A DNA stretch of 64,000 nt, from positions 6,624,547 through 6,688,546 of the forward strand of contig OZ024791.1 in NCBI GenBank assembly GCA_964017065.1. Reading direction: 5' to 3'. The notes beneath the pieces were generated by a model. The model did no database searches and had not been told where the DNA came from. It was given only the letters and a program-made list of their open reading frames with translations. Both the position numbers and the translations under genes were made by a program. This stretch comes from Haliclona indistincta (Eukaryota; Porifera; Demospongiae; Haplosclerida; Chalinidae). Below, piece by piece: positions 47,301 to 62,300 of this stretch (position 1 is its first letter; each line of letters starts with the position of its first letter).

Positions 47301-50300
47301 CTTCAAGCCCTGTTAATTTGATTTACTTAAGTGCACAGGATGACCAGGTGACCTCACCTCCTATAATACACACATCATTGCATACTCATAACCCTGTTGT
47401 TATCTTTGCATTAACGAGAAACATAATCCAAGAATTTAAACAATGGATGATATGTGTGTTATACATACTCATTATTGAACAACACCCTAACCAGTGTCTC
47501 TGTTAATAAAACTAAGTGCCAACTGTTCAATTGTGATTGGGCAGCTTGTGCTAAGTAATGAATGAAGGAAAAGAGAAACGTTTCTCTACAACATACCTAC
47601 AGCAACGCGGAGATGATTTCATTTACAATGTGTACACCTCAGCAGCCAAGTACCATTGTATTACAAGCTCGGCAATCGCTTTGTAACCATAGTGTGCAAC
47701 GTGACTTGCTCTGTTGCATGTGTTCTATGTAATACTGCTATTTTACTCTCAATGCAGTAATATTACTATAACACTATATCACCACAAGCTGTAGTGCTAT
47801 CTCATGTTCCTAACATGAGTTGCATCCCGTGACGGCTGAGTTGCTAGGACAACGAGAGATTGTTGCTATCGCAAACAATGGGTGGTGTATGATTATCTAG
47901 TAGTAAGATAAACAGATAATGACATCAGCGGCATATAGTACAGTGACCAAAAATAAATTCTCAGTTGACTGGGTGTGCTCGATATTATGTAATATTTCAT
48001 TTTTAAACATCCACAGGTCACCACAGAGAGATAGCGATTATCATTATACCATCGACCAAGTCATGAATGATGAATACTGCAAAGCAACTATCATGTATCA
48101 TATCTTACATAAGCTATCATAGATTGTAAACTAATCGAAGATTCTTCAAACTCTCTGTCTATTGTTGGTCCAAAACGTGCCAACTGCCTACATTTCGATA
48201 AATAGTATTGATCAAGACGCCGGCTGTTTTGGACGTGACAAACAATGAAAAGGAAGCAAGTCACTTCCAGGACAAGTAACATTACAAGCTGAAAATCATT
48301 AACAAGGGTTTGATGGATAGCAAGACAAACAGCGTGAATTCCATAATACGAACAAAGCAGTTCAACTGATTGACACTTGAGGAAAGTTCGAAACAGTTCA
48401 AAGCATTTAAAATATTAGCTAAGAATTTGAGCTTTATAAAAATTGATTTAGAATAATCGTTAAATTTGTCCGTTTTCAAAGAATAGCACTCAATTGAGTT
48501 TTCATAGAAGCAAAAATCAAAATTAGCACCTTGACATAGTGCAATACAGCAGCAGTATTTTCTGCATTTCTGTGAAGAACGACACTTTTAGATTATGAGA
48601 AATTCAGAGAAGATGAGGGTTCTATATCAACTACAAGGGCTAGCTAAGATAAGTGACACTTCCTAGAATAAGATGACATCATTAGAAACACATTGCCATT
48701 ACATGACTCATATCACACCAAAGTTACTTAGGCCCACATGGGCCTATCCAAACTAGCTTTAGCAAAGCAGTCACAAATTAGCACACCATGAATACCATTT
48801 GAATTTCCTGTGACAGGCAAGGCTGATAACACATTACACAACACAAGGTCAGCATGTAGCAATGTAGCCTGGAATGAATGACACATGTAACACAAAGGTT
48901 TACATAAACCATGACAACCATTGTTATTGCAAGCTGGTGCATAACGCTCAGCGACAGGTCCTTTGAAGAGCGTGTACCAGTACAGAAATGTTTCTTGTTG
49001 TGTAATATATTATAATTTAGCTTGGAGATGCAGTCCACATGCATGACACATGCACACACTGTTCAGTTATCAGTAAGTGGTGTAAGTTAGATAGGTCTTG
49101 ATGTCACTTAGTACGTACTGAGATGACAAAATTCACACCAAACTCTCTTACTCATAGCTACACTGACATCAGGAGCTCCTGCTGACATCCAAATAAGGTG
49201 TCACACTTTAATTTCCCTATAAGGAATGGGATTTAAAGTAGTATTCATCTCAGTCATGTGTCACCTCCCAGCACAATGAAGAGGATGATGAAAGAATATC
49301 ATGTGAAGAAAAACAGGCGATTCCCACACATAGTGTTATGGTGCTATGCAAACTCTGTGGGCAGGTGGCTTAGTTACAGAGATTGCACTCAAGGAAGAAG
49401 ACCTTTATAGATAACCTGGGATGGTTTTTGGGATGTGCTCAAGAGCTTTGTAAACAAAAGTGGTATGCTTAGATTAGATTGAAATGACAAGAAATACAAG
49501 TAATCGGCTACTAAAGAAGCATCTCAATTTCATTATCTTGAGCAATTGGTTGCTTTACACTGCTATATCGTAATGAAGCAATGGAATGTTGCTACTGGGA
49601 CTCTTATTATGCTTTTACTAGCTGTTCTCCAGTTAATGCAGGTATACAAAATTTACCAACTTGGAAGTGAATCTACAGAGAGGTGTGCCGGTTAGCAAAT
49701 TAGCAAGAAAGAGTAACGGCAATTATCAATGTCAGTGTCATATCATGTGAACTAGATGCTTGTACACCTCTGAGCAACAATTTTACATGCAGTAGGGACC
49801 AGTGCACCTAAGTTGAGTAGGATGTGTTCTGTGCAAACAAAAATGCATGTTCATGCACAAACAGTGAAATGAGTGAAGCCTGCTAGCTTTGTTTACGCAC
49901 TCAAGGAACACCAGTAAGTGCATCAGATAACATGGAGTATTACCCGCCAAAACTTGCCACAACCCCCCACAGTATACCACAGACACCAGCTGAGGTCAAT
50001 TAAGTATCAAGTGTCAGAAAATAGCTCCAAAATTAGAGCACCTGGGGAACTCTTAATAATTAATTAATGCTGGTTAACTATAGTGCCTGCCTGCCTGGGA
50101 CTGTTGCAATAACTTATAATATCTTCTCATACTATATTTCTAGCTATGCAAGTCTTCTGGCGTACATTAGCATGTTATGAGAACCACCAAAAAGGAAAAC
50201 AAGTATTATGTAATCCTCAGTCGACTGTTAGTGTTTGCAAGAAGAAGCAGAAAAGCAAAACAAAAACGTATTTTCACCTTAAGTCAACATGTACATTATC

Positions 50301-53300
50301 ATAGAGCAGTGCACTGTGAGAAAACGTGACTGTCTAGACTAGAAATAACAAAAACATTAATACATTGAATTTACAATAACATGAACTGCCAGGTCAGTTG
50401 GCATTAAAATATGTTATTCTGGTACTACACAGAATACTGAGTACCTGTATGTGCTGCATATAGTACTTATCATGTGCCATTCAGGAGAATTACACGACAA
50501 GGCTGCGATTCAAAAATCAAGCTGTAACTCCCCTCCACAAAATGCACATCCACAACTTGTAACCCGACAAAGAATGTTGGCGCAACTGCTGGTGCTGTCA
50601 CCATCAGATAATGCTCCATTTACAATTCCTGAGTATGCAAATCAACACCATTTCACACCTCACTGACCATGCCAGAACACAATGTTCATATGCAAGAATA
50701 CAATGTGGCTGCATGAACGTTCCCACACACAAATAAAGAACGTACACATGAGCTCGCTCGCTGATGAGTGATTGATTGAAACAAAGGGCTACATACTTAT
50801 CAACAGCAGCAGGGTCATGAGAAACATTTCAAAACTACCCGCCAGAAACCTACAAAATTAATTATAATGACAACATGTGACCAGTGGTCAGAGTCCCTAT
50901 GGCAACAAGGGCTGGGGCATGTAATCAATACTTCCTGATGCAGAATACAAAGAACTAAGATGCCATACCCACTGGACCACCTGTGCTGAGGAAACACCAC
51001 TTAAATGGTGTGGTTTCTCCTCCCCTATCCTGTTGCACACTCCATCTCTTGGTGCCTCACTTCTTGTCTCCAAACTACTTGTAGGGTACATGTTTATACA
51101 ATGTACATGAACAACCAGGCAAAGCTTCCCTTGCCTACTTAGAAAGTCTAATGCCTACTTGAATAGTTTCTCTTGCCTACTAGAATAGTTTCGTTAGTGA
51201 GTGTACAACAAGGGTCAGCTGCTGAAATGTAGAATGTAAATTCCTTCTTGTTGTGATTACTGTCACAAAACATGACTACCTGAACATCAAAGGGTCCGTA
51301 GATGTTGATAACTAACTTCAAAGGATTGTAGAGCAACCTTCCTCTCTACCTTCCGCCCTTCCCTCTCTCCCTCTCTCTGTCTATGTCTCTCTCTCACTTT
51401 CACACACACCTGTTTTCCTTCAATAGTGAGGCTTTTTAAAGTTACATAATAAAGGACCAATCAGCCAGGCATGCAAGCCACATAAAGTGAATCTAATAAG
51501 CTGAAACATAAAAGACCACAGTCAACAATACTTTATTGGTTTCTCATTGTAAACTACTAAAACTGGCGTTAGGTTCAGAAGAGAACAAGATGGGTGTAAA
51601 CAGTCACCAGATATTACACATAGCAATGCAACTCAATATTTGTTGATTGACACCATATGATGAGGGATGTGGTCCCTACAAGTGAAACCAAGTGTCTGTT
51701 AGCAAACTGGTCTAGTACTGATATTGAACACATGCTTGAAGAACTAACTATTGACACTCATTCAGTATGACTAGCCTTTGCCTTTCATGATTGCATATGA
51801 TTATGCAATAGAAAACTGCAGTGAAGCTGACTAAAGTTGACCAAATGCAAATTGAACATGCAATGTTTTGTCAAAAGATGACACAAAATTCATAGCCAAC
51901 AAACACTCAGATAAGAAAATGCAGTCTGTCAGGTGACTAGGCATTTTATAAACCACAAGCTGTCACAAGAGTAGAGAGAAGGGGAGTAGCAAAGGATTTC
52001 ACTATTTTAAGCAAAGTAGGGGATTTTATAGGGTATTTACCCTAGACTGGGGCGCACATGTGACTGTAGTAACCACATTTGCAAAATCCAGACAACACAA
52101 GTGGGACAGACATTACATCACCACTAGTAGTCATGAAGTGAAGACCAATGATGTATATCACAGTACATCTCTTTGATTTCGTTACAAATCTTTTTGTTTA
52201 CAACTATCAACCCACTGCAAGACATGCATAGTACATGTATGATCCAGTGTATGCGTGAGTGATGTGTGTAAATATTGTTAGGTATATAGATATGTATAGT
52301 AAATCAATAAGAGAATCGGTGCCTTACCTTTGCATCGGATCTGCCCACTGCTGTGGTGGTAGCAAAATGGTATTCTTTTCTGAAAGATGAAAAGAAACAT
52401 GTGTGAGTAAAATACACACGAGAGTTATTGCAGACACAAGGAAGAACAAAGAAGAGAGGACAAAAGATATTGAGTGTCTCCTACAGACTAGAATGCGCTC
52501 AAGCATGACCACTAAAGCAAGCCCCAGATGTTGATAAGAAGATAGCGAGGAAACATGAAGATGACAAGAACACAATAGCTTTGAACTACACACACTCACA
52601 CTCACGCACACACACATAGCAACACACACAGCAACAAACACAAGCTATGAATAATATAAAGTGTATAACCCATGTGCTTTGAACTATTTTTAACCACATA
52701 TGGACTATAAACTGAGCCTATAATACAACACTGTACAAAACTTGCTTCGCTTGTATGCGTCTGGATATTCTCTTGCTCCATACCATGCGCCCAGGCATTT
52801 CAGGAGTTGACACAGTGCAATCCATAGTACAATGCTTAATGAACACTCAGTGGTATTTTGATAAGATTAGTCTACCACAGATTAAATGTTTATGCTGTCT
52901 ATACATGCATGATACATGTTGTCTGTAGTTGCAATCTATGTTAATAAGATTCTACTGTCTACAATTAAAGTGAAACTGTGGTCGAATTGTCTGTGTCTAC
53001 TAGGAAATCTCTACTGCACAGTTTGTCAGCAATAACAATAATGTTGAGTCTCATTGGTTTGGCTGTTTCCCAATCTCTCAATCCAGGACCACAGTCACAA
53101 CTACCACACACAATCAGTGACCTCCACAGCTGTGCTACATTGTACAATAGCCTCATTCTCTCACCCTATCACTATCCCAGTGGTCCTACTATCAACCACA
53201 GCATGCCCAGCACTATGTAATTCCCAGGTTACCAGAGAGAACAAAGCAGTATTTGAATTCAGGACATGACCAGAACAAGTGTCCTATAATGGTTCACAAT

Positions 53301-56300
53301 GTCACTGAGCAAGATGAAGGCATAGCTAAACTTTTTAGCCTAAACCACCACCACCAGTAATGTAGTTGGGACTAAGTCATAAGCTTAGAATGCTTACCTA
53401 GTCGTACATGTATATGGTACCTTGATTTTATGCAGAATGGATCACACATACATACAGATTATAATTGGTAAATTGTTCAATAATTAATGTTATAACAACA
53501 GGTAATGGATCACTGAGTGTGAGATGCTAACAGCTGGTGCTTCCCGCCAAAATCCACCAACCACACCAAACATTGGGAATGCTATTAGTAGTATCTGTAG
53601 TAATGAGTAGGACGGAGATTGTGTTGATCCAATAAAACCTGACTCAGGAACGCCAAACATAGAATCAAGAATAGGTAAACATTGTTCCTCTGACAACTAG
53701 CCCACCACATCTTAATGCTGTCTTCTACCCACCTCTACACATGTTCTTACAAACAGCAAAGCCTGCTTGTTGCATGCATACAATGTTTTCACACAGAACA
53801 GGTCTACCCATACAGATAACTGCATTGTAGTGACTGCATGGTGCAGCCAATAGTGTGTCCATGCATACAACACTGAATACCTAACAACAGTCAGGAAGAG
53901 ACTGTAATTCAACCATCACAAAATAGCAGAGAAGGAGGAGGCATGCATGATGGTCTTACTTAAACCACCAGCAAGTGATCAAGATCCCTATGTCAAATAC
54001 TACAAAATTCCCACTTTTTACACCTCAATGGGCACTATAAAATCATTTTTAACTTTTTATCGATTCACACAAATCCACCCACAGCCTACTTCCACGTTTT
54101 CACACATTGGACATCACAGTAAGCCACATAATAAGAATTCCTAGTTGAGCTCTCTGTTGCTGGGGCCTGAATAGCCATTGTATTTGAAAGGAAGCACTCT
54201 CTCAATAGAACTAACAATGTGTCAAGACAAGTTTTGAAGTGGTTGACAGTGGTCGAAATGGTGGTCGTGTCAAACAGAAGATCATTCAACCCAGCACACG
54301 GCTTATGTACATTTAAATGCTATTTAGCACAGCACATGTACATCATTACAAGCAAGTCGTGCTGTCACTAATGCTCACCCAGCAGTGACAAGATACTGTG
54401 CACTGGAGTGAGCAAGCACCAGGCTAAGCTGGAGTATCAGTGCACTAACCAGACAGTGTACAAAGCTGTTGTAAGCAATGACCAGTCAGAGGATACATGA
54501 ACTAGTAATTGCTTGCACAAGCATGCATAATAGACAGTTTCCCATATCTCATTACATTATAGACTAAAGGAAAATAGTCTACAATGAAGGTAAATTGTCT
54601 AATTGTCTACAACACAGGAAGGGAAATCATATAGAAAACCAGTAACTAACTTCCAAGCTCCTAACATGGATATGAGTCAATAAATTCATTAGGGAGTTCC
54701 TGGAATATTAGATCACCCAACCACACTCACCTCTGAGAGAGTAGCACACCTCATCACCATGAAGAGTGAGGTGAGTGAGGCAGGTCACATGACACGTGAT
54801 GGTTACTACAGCACTTGGTGAGTATCGAGATCACTAAAAGTTGCCAGGATACGCTCTCGATCAGTTTGAGCTTTGAAAAAGGGCGTCTAACAGTGTACCA
54901 GTACAGAGTTAGGCAACATACAACCCATCTTATCAAACATGCATATAAAATATTTCACAAACATAAAATATTTCACAGTTTCCTAAAACAGCAGTATTTT
55001 ACAATGATTGTACAGTGGAACCTCTCTAAGGCGGACACCATTGGGACCAACAAAATTGAGAGGGTCAGAGATTTATTACGTGGGTTATATTTGGGATTCA
55101 GTAAGTGTCCATTATAGATGGATGTCCGCTAAGAGGGGTTCCACTGTACATCTCTGAGAAATTGTTTTCAGTCATTTTTGATTGTGAATATGTATACATT
55201 CTTGTATTACTATTGCTTCTATAATTCCCATCATTCTCCAAACAGCTATCTTGTTACAATTTATTAATTTAGCAACCACTTTATCATGAGTATTGCATAA
55301 TGACAGTTAACTTCCTTTTCTCTATACACAACATGCATGCTTCCTTTTACCACAATCTACACCAACCACAATCCGGACAGTTCCCTGTTACTTTCATATT
55401 CACATTACCATGATTCAAGATAGGTCAATAGCTACCTCACCATTTCTCTGTTATTTATTCCACCAACAACAACTCCAAAAAAACACTGAAGCGAATGCTT
55501 CAGTTCAATAATCTATTGTGTCAGATCAGTTTCCTTGTGTTATGAAACAGTCTTACCAGCATAATCAGCGCTAGACAATAGAACATCCTTACAGCTGTAG
55601 ACTACATTATGATGTCACAGTCTGCTACTAAATATAGATCAAGCAGCTGTTACAGGCATGTTACTGCAACAGTAACAATTCTTATGACCCACTATCATGA
55701 TGTCATCAAAGAAATTAACTGCTTTCTGGGGAAAAAATCAAAATCCCCTTACTAACAAGCTTTGCAGCTGCTTTCTGAAAAAAAAATCAAAATCCCCTTA
55801 CTAACAAGCTTTGCAGAGTAGTAGAGTTACCATAAAAGTACCACAGTGACCCCAAATTTCTTCAAAGTGTTACATTGTACCAGACAACGGATATAGTGAA
55901 GCCTCTGAAACAAAAAAATGAGATCAGGTAGTTTCCTTTTCTGGGAGGATCAAAAACGCACTTTGCACTCTTCAAATTCAAAGCACTTTCAGAGTCCTCT
56001 CATGACATAGACTATGGAGAGCATTAAGGTGACAAGGTACTGTTTGCCTAATAACTATGTCAAAATGAAAGGCACTGGAAAGCTATGAGTAATCCATAGA
56101 CACACCAAAGACTGCTCTTTTGAGGAGCGCGAGAGCTATAAAAATCAGGAACTAAAGCTGGATAGCAGCGGGCCAAACCTGTGAGGTAGGAATTTTGATT
56201 TTCGGTGTATGTTTTTACAAGAAACTGTACGAAAGAAACAAAGTTTGCTGCTAACCAACACTTCTATTGTTAGGTATTCTGGTAAGCGATTTCAGAGTAA

Positions 56301-59300
56301 GGCGGAAATCATGCCGTTTGCTTGGCAACAGCTAGTGCCATAACTCATGCGTTTTTGATATCCAGACAATTTTTACTCTCAGGCCTGCGCAATAGTCTGT
56401 ACAGGTGAAAATTTTGACGTCGAAAAAGTAGCTCATAGATCGCAAACCTTAATTTTTACATTTGGTTTGTGGTATAGTCATAAGAGTGTGGGTGTAATAC
56501 GTCACATTAAGGTACTGTTGCATGCAATACTGGTATTGTCTCATGCAGAGTTTGGTTACTATAGGTATTGTTACATGCAGTGCTTGGTTACCACATGTAG
56601 AGTGGTTACTAGGTATTGTTACATGCAGTGCTTGGTTAGGTGAACTGAATGTTATATCCTGTGTTGCTATACTCATGTCATTATAAGCATGAAATGATTA
56701 CTAATCACTATGCTATGCATTCCATTGTGAAACTATCAGTTGCTATAGCAACTGCATGTTCATCGGCAATTATACACTATATTAACAATTTATTCACATC
56801 AGTATCAGTCACAACGCACCCAAAGCAGCATAATGAAGGAAGTGATGTCAGATAGTAAGAAAGTCAAACAAGTCAGATTTTGCTATTATCACAATTTCCT
56901 AGTACTGCATAGCTACAGTCTACTACAGCAACTATATCAAGATTGTACAACATAGCAAATTATTAACCATGAAATTTAATAGTAGCAGAATTTGAGTTAT
57001 TTTACTCACAAAAAAATCTTTATGAGAAGAGTTCAAGAGAACCAAGACTCACTTGATGATCTTCTTGGCTGCTTTAAGATGACCCAGCTGTAGTAAACTA
57101 GACGCTAGAAAGATCCGACTACGACAGGCCAGCACAGGGTCACCCATCGCTGTGGACAATGTCAGCTGCTTCATGGACACATTACCAGCACTTGCCGCCT
57201 AGACCACAAACAATAATAAGATCACAAGTCACTGATAATAGCCACTTAATTTTTCTAGAATTAAGAATACCGTATTTCTTCTAAAGATTCGGCACCTCCT
57301 ATTTTTCGGCACATTGTCGCTGAAATGCGCACTAAACCTCCAAATTTTGGCAAGCGTTTTGGTTCTTTGTCATAGTCAGCCAACAGCCCGACACGAAAAG
57401 TCCTGTACTTCATGGAAAAGAGCTGTTCAACACACGTGCTCGTCGCCACACCTCCAATTATTCGGCGCTTCTAGAATTTCTGGCACAATTACTTCAAAAT
57501 ATTGGGCAAGCAAATCTGAAATTATTTATTTTGCACCGAATTTTTAGAAGAAATACGGTAATTTCTTGACATTCAAACACTGTCTGTGGATACTCAGGTT
57601 ATCTAAGGAGGCATATGATGTCTCATGTAAGATAACTTAGTCGTGAGCAATTTTTCATGCTCCCTTGCTTTGTCATCCCATGATGGGAGTAAGAGCAGCG
57701 AGATACTAGATGCTTTATAGGGGTTGTAATGTGCAAGCAAAAGAACTAAATAGAAGACTATGTCCTTATTAATAGCAACTAGTTCGTAATTATTCTACCA
57801 TAATTATAACCGACATCCAAAATTAACATAGAACATACTTAAATCCGAATGGCTCAGACCTTTCGAAAAAAAATTATATATATTTTTTTGTAAAAATTAA
57901 TTTTGACAAGCAGACAGCGTTGTGCTATGCTGTGAGAGACAGCAATTTATTTGGTTGGGGAAATTTTTGTTGAGCTCAATCTTTTGAAAGAGTCAACTTA
58001 CAAAAACTTAATATCTAGGACAGACAGTGAAATACCATTTACAGTTGGAGAAGTATTGGCAGGAATATTATCTGGGTTGTTTAAATATCAGTGCAGTTTA
58101 TTTTAGCGATCGAGCCCATAACTTTTTGTTATTGACAAAGGTGGTTTGTTAATCTGAACATAGAATAATGAACCTTGGGAGCATAATATTATTTGACCAG
58201 CCAAATTTCAAAACTTGGTTCTCTAGTAACAAACAGAACACCAGTTCCTTGTTCCAATGAGTCGCCGTAGCAACAACCTATATGACATTCTTAAAACTGT
58301 TTGGATACATAACCATTGCCATACATTCGGATGTGACATCAGCCTAAGATAACTTCTGACTGGTTTATTAGTCGTCACATAGCAGAGGAAAATCAACAAA
58401 AATTATTGGGTTGCTAAGGTATACAGGAATACAAACATAGGTATTTAGCTTACATATGATGCTCTGTGACAATATGTATGAGAGAAACACTGTATGACGT
58501 CACATTCCATACACTGATCATGTAAGCTCAATAATGACTCACGTGGTATATCTGGTCCTCTCCAAGAGCAGAGTGAGCTCCACCCAGTGTGTTACACCAC
58601 GCCATGAGGGTCTGTAGCTTCACACTCTGGTAGACCAGACGCATCACCTTCATACACCTACAGCACACATGAAGCATCACAGCAAACCTGACTACTACAG
58701 CACACATGAAGCATCACAGCAAACCTGACTACTACAGCACACATGAAGCATCACAGCAAACCTGACTACTACAGCACACATGAAGCAGCATCACAGCAAA
58801 CCTGACTACTACAGCACACATGAAGCATCACAGCAAACCTGACTACTACAGCACACATGAAGCCTCACAGCAAACCTGACTACTACAGCACACATGAAGC
58901 ATCACAGCAAACCTGACTACTACGGCACACATGAAGCAGCATCACAGCAAACCTGACTACTACAGCACACATGAAGCATCACAGCAAACCTGACTACTAC
59001 AGCACACATGAAGCATCATCACAGCAAACCTGACTACTACAGCACACATGAAGCAGCATCACAGCAAACCTGACTACTACAGCACACATGAAGCAGCATC
59101 ACAGCAAACCTGACTACTACAGCACACATGAAGCAGCATCACAGCAAACCTGACTACTACAGCACACATGAAGCATCACAGCAAACCTGACTACTACAGC
59201 ACACATGAAGCAGCATCACAGCAAACCTGACTACTACAGCACACATGAAGCAGCATCACAGCAAACCTGACTACTACAGCACACATGAAGCAGCATCACA

Positions 59301-62300
59301 GCAAACCTGACTACTACAGCACACATGAAGCAGCATCACAGCAAACCTGACTACTATAGCACACATGAAGCATCACAGCAAACCTGACTACTATAGCACA
59401 CATGAAGCATCATCACAGCAAACCTGACTAATACAGCACACATGAAGCATCACAGCAAACCTGACTACTACAGCACACATGAAGCATCACAGCAAACCTG
59501 ACTACTACGGCACACATGAAGCAGCATCACAGCAAACCTGACTACTATAGCACACATGAAGCATCACAGCAAACCTGACTACTATAGCACACATGAAGCA
59601 GCATCACAGCAAACCTGACTACTACAGCACACATGAAACATCACAGCAAACCTGACTACTACAGCACACATGAAGCATCACAGCAAACCTGACTACTACA
59701 GCACACATGAAGCATCACAGCAAACCTGACCGCTACAGTACACATGAAGCATCATGACTGCTTCTGAAGGCTTGAATAAAGGAATGTGCCAAGTATCTCT
59801 ACATCAGCAGGCTACAGCAGCTTGCACATAGAGATGGCGTCGCCGGCAGTCCTCAAAATCTATGGGTTTTTGTGTGTGTGGAATACTGGTTTTGCCAATG
59901 TGTGATGCTTATCCAGCAAGTGAGTGCACTATCCCAGATATATACAGTGCTTTTAATCTACAGGAGCCAATTTTTATTCCCAGAGTTGTGTGTGTAGTTA
60001 GTCCACACAACTTTCTACATAGCCCTTTCTATTGCATTAATGCAGATTGCAACTATGAGGATGAGAAAATGCAAGACACACGATGCTCTACAGCTCTCTC
60101 CCATTGAAGCTAATACAATAGCGCCATGTTTGTGACATCACTATAATTTGTACAACGTCACGACGAACCACACCTACGACACAGCAGCCACAGTCTAGCG
60201 GCTTGGCGGTTATTATTCCTCGAGCTTAGCTAATATCTATGCTGTAGAAGCACGCTTAAGAACGGGCAAAGCGCAAAACACAGCTTTTGATCGGCGCCAT
60301 TCTTGCCGCTCGACAGTGAGCGGCGCAGCGCACGCAGAAACACGTAATCGATAAACGCTCATATTGGATGAATATTATTATAACACGGCAGAGAATCGAA
60401 GTCACAGCTAAACTTGGTGTTCTCGCTGACCGCGTTTGCGCATGGATGAACGTATCGCGCTAGTTTAAAAACTAGTGAAAACTACAAGTATCTGGCTATC
60501 CAGAGATCAAGTGGTTTTTCTTAACTCGCAAAGATGTCCAGATTTCAGCGTTAACACTTTTATCACCAAAAATCGCCAATTTCTGGTACATTTAGGGCTC
60601 ATAATTCACTATGTTTGCAAGTTAAGCTCTCTAACTTGCTGAGATTAAAACTGAATAGTCATTCAAGCAGACTGCAAAGGGAATTTTCTTAACTCAGCTC
60701 CATACTATTTTCCTGGCCTTAACACATTTTTTCATAATTGCAAACCAATGCCTGGTACACAAGCAGCAACAACTTTACTGTCAACTAGCATAATCAGTCC
60801 AGATTTTCTACACACACTACAGAATGATGTGTGAACACTCATAGCAAATTTCAGTCCAATAGCAACTATAGTTACTTTTTCTGAACACAAAACATACTTG
60901 TTAACCACAAAACACAAAAGTGGCTCCTCTAGATTAACTCTTTAGGGACTGAATTATTTTGACGAAAATTCGACTTGCTCTAAACTGACAGTTTGTCTTG
61001 CATTTTCTACAACATGCAGTACGTTAGCTGTTCCAAACTAGTACTGTTGTTTCCTGGTATGTCAAAGTTTACAACCATGTACTAAACTCTGAGTTGGCCA
61101 CTCCCACTTCGGAACTGAAGCCGCTTAAGTGCTGCGACCTCGTCATTTTTCAGCCAATTTTGGTCTTCGTTTAGCCCTTGTGACTGATACAAAAACCTGG
61201 TGGTGTCCAGGTGAGCAAACAGCATAGTTTAGACCAAATTCCATGCCCAAGTATGCATTTCCGGGCATCCGGAAGCCTTAAAAATGCCAAAAGTGGCGAG
61301 GGGCTCCGCCCCTTCAAACCCCGTTTTTAAGGGGGGACACCCCCCTTTAAAATTCCCCCTGTGCTATACGTTTTAGTGGGGAGGGCGCGCCGAAAAACAG
61401 GTGGTTTTTTCAGGTAAAGTCATCTTTTGCAAATAAACTTGATTTGACCTTTCTAGAGCACTTTTTGCACTTTTTATGATGTCTAGAGTAGGTGGAGTCA
61501 ATTATGGCGGCTAAAGCCGCTATAGGCCTTAAAGGGTTAAAAGCACTGTACAGTATTGCGGGAAATTTTCGTGGGAGAAAATTTTCGCAAATGCATGAGA
61601 TAGAGGATTTCACGAATAATATTCTCGCAAATCAGTGCTATTGCCCTATCTTTGTCAACAAAAACAAGACATTCCGCAGATAATATTTTCGCGGATAGAC
61701 TGTAATTAGCGAAATTCGCGAAAAGTTTATCCGCGAAAATTTCCCGCTATACGGTATGTGCAGGTTTGGTAGTCATTTTTTCACTGAGAACACCGCTATA
61801 GGCTTACTGAAAGAAGACAAACTATGTCAACTCAAGGGTTTCTAACTTTCTATACCTTTGGGATTTAGACCATGACACCGGTCGCTATACGGATGGCCGG
61901 TATTGTGCTCACGTGGTGTTTACAACAAAATTTAGAGACCTCAATCAATACTGTCATACTATGTTCAGTATGGTAGTAATCATAAAGTATACTACTCACC
62001 ATGATCGATCAGCTAGCCAGTATGGTAGAGGCACTAGTAGCTTATCAACCACAGCTACACCAGCAACCCCATCGCAACATGTGTCTTCACCACCAAGAGG
62101 CAATGCCTCTAAACTACGACAGCACCTCCCAGTCACACAACCATCACTGCCATCGCCACTTGTTCTAATATGAACCGTTCTCCCTTTTAGATTTAAATTT
62201 GATTCATTCAGTGACACCTCCATTAGTTTATCGATCTCTTTCTGAGCACATGAAGGACAGCAAGAATGCACTAAAGTACCCGGAGTTCTGCTAGAGCCAC

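Noticed and set aside
47838..47880. X-box-like motif gttgctaggacaac with nearby gttgctatcgcaaac
   Set aside because: It resembles an RFX site but lies deep in an intron, far from any promoter; one weak match per several kb is expected by chance.
50812..50862. Minus-strand exon candidate (FLAGSFEMFLMTLLLLI)
   Set aside because: It has splice-like borders, but inserting it breaks the consistent phase chain between the 52,328 and 44,456 exons.
59862..60107. 81-residue plus-strand frame starting MGFCVCGILVLPMC
   Set aside because: It has a signal-peptide look, but lies in an intron on the opposite strand with no splice support and no recognised domain.
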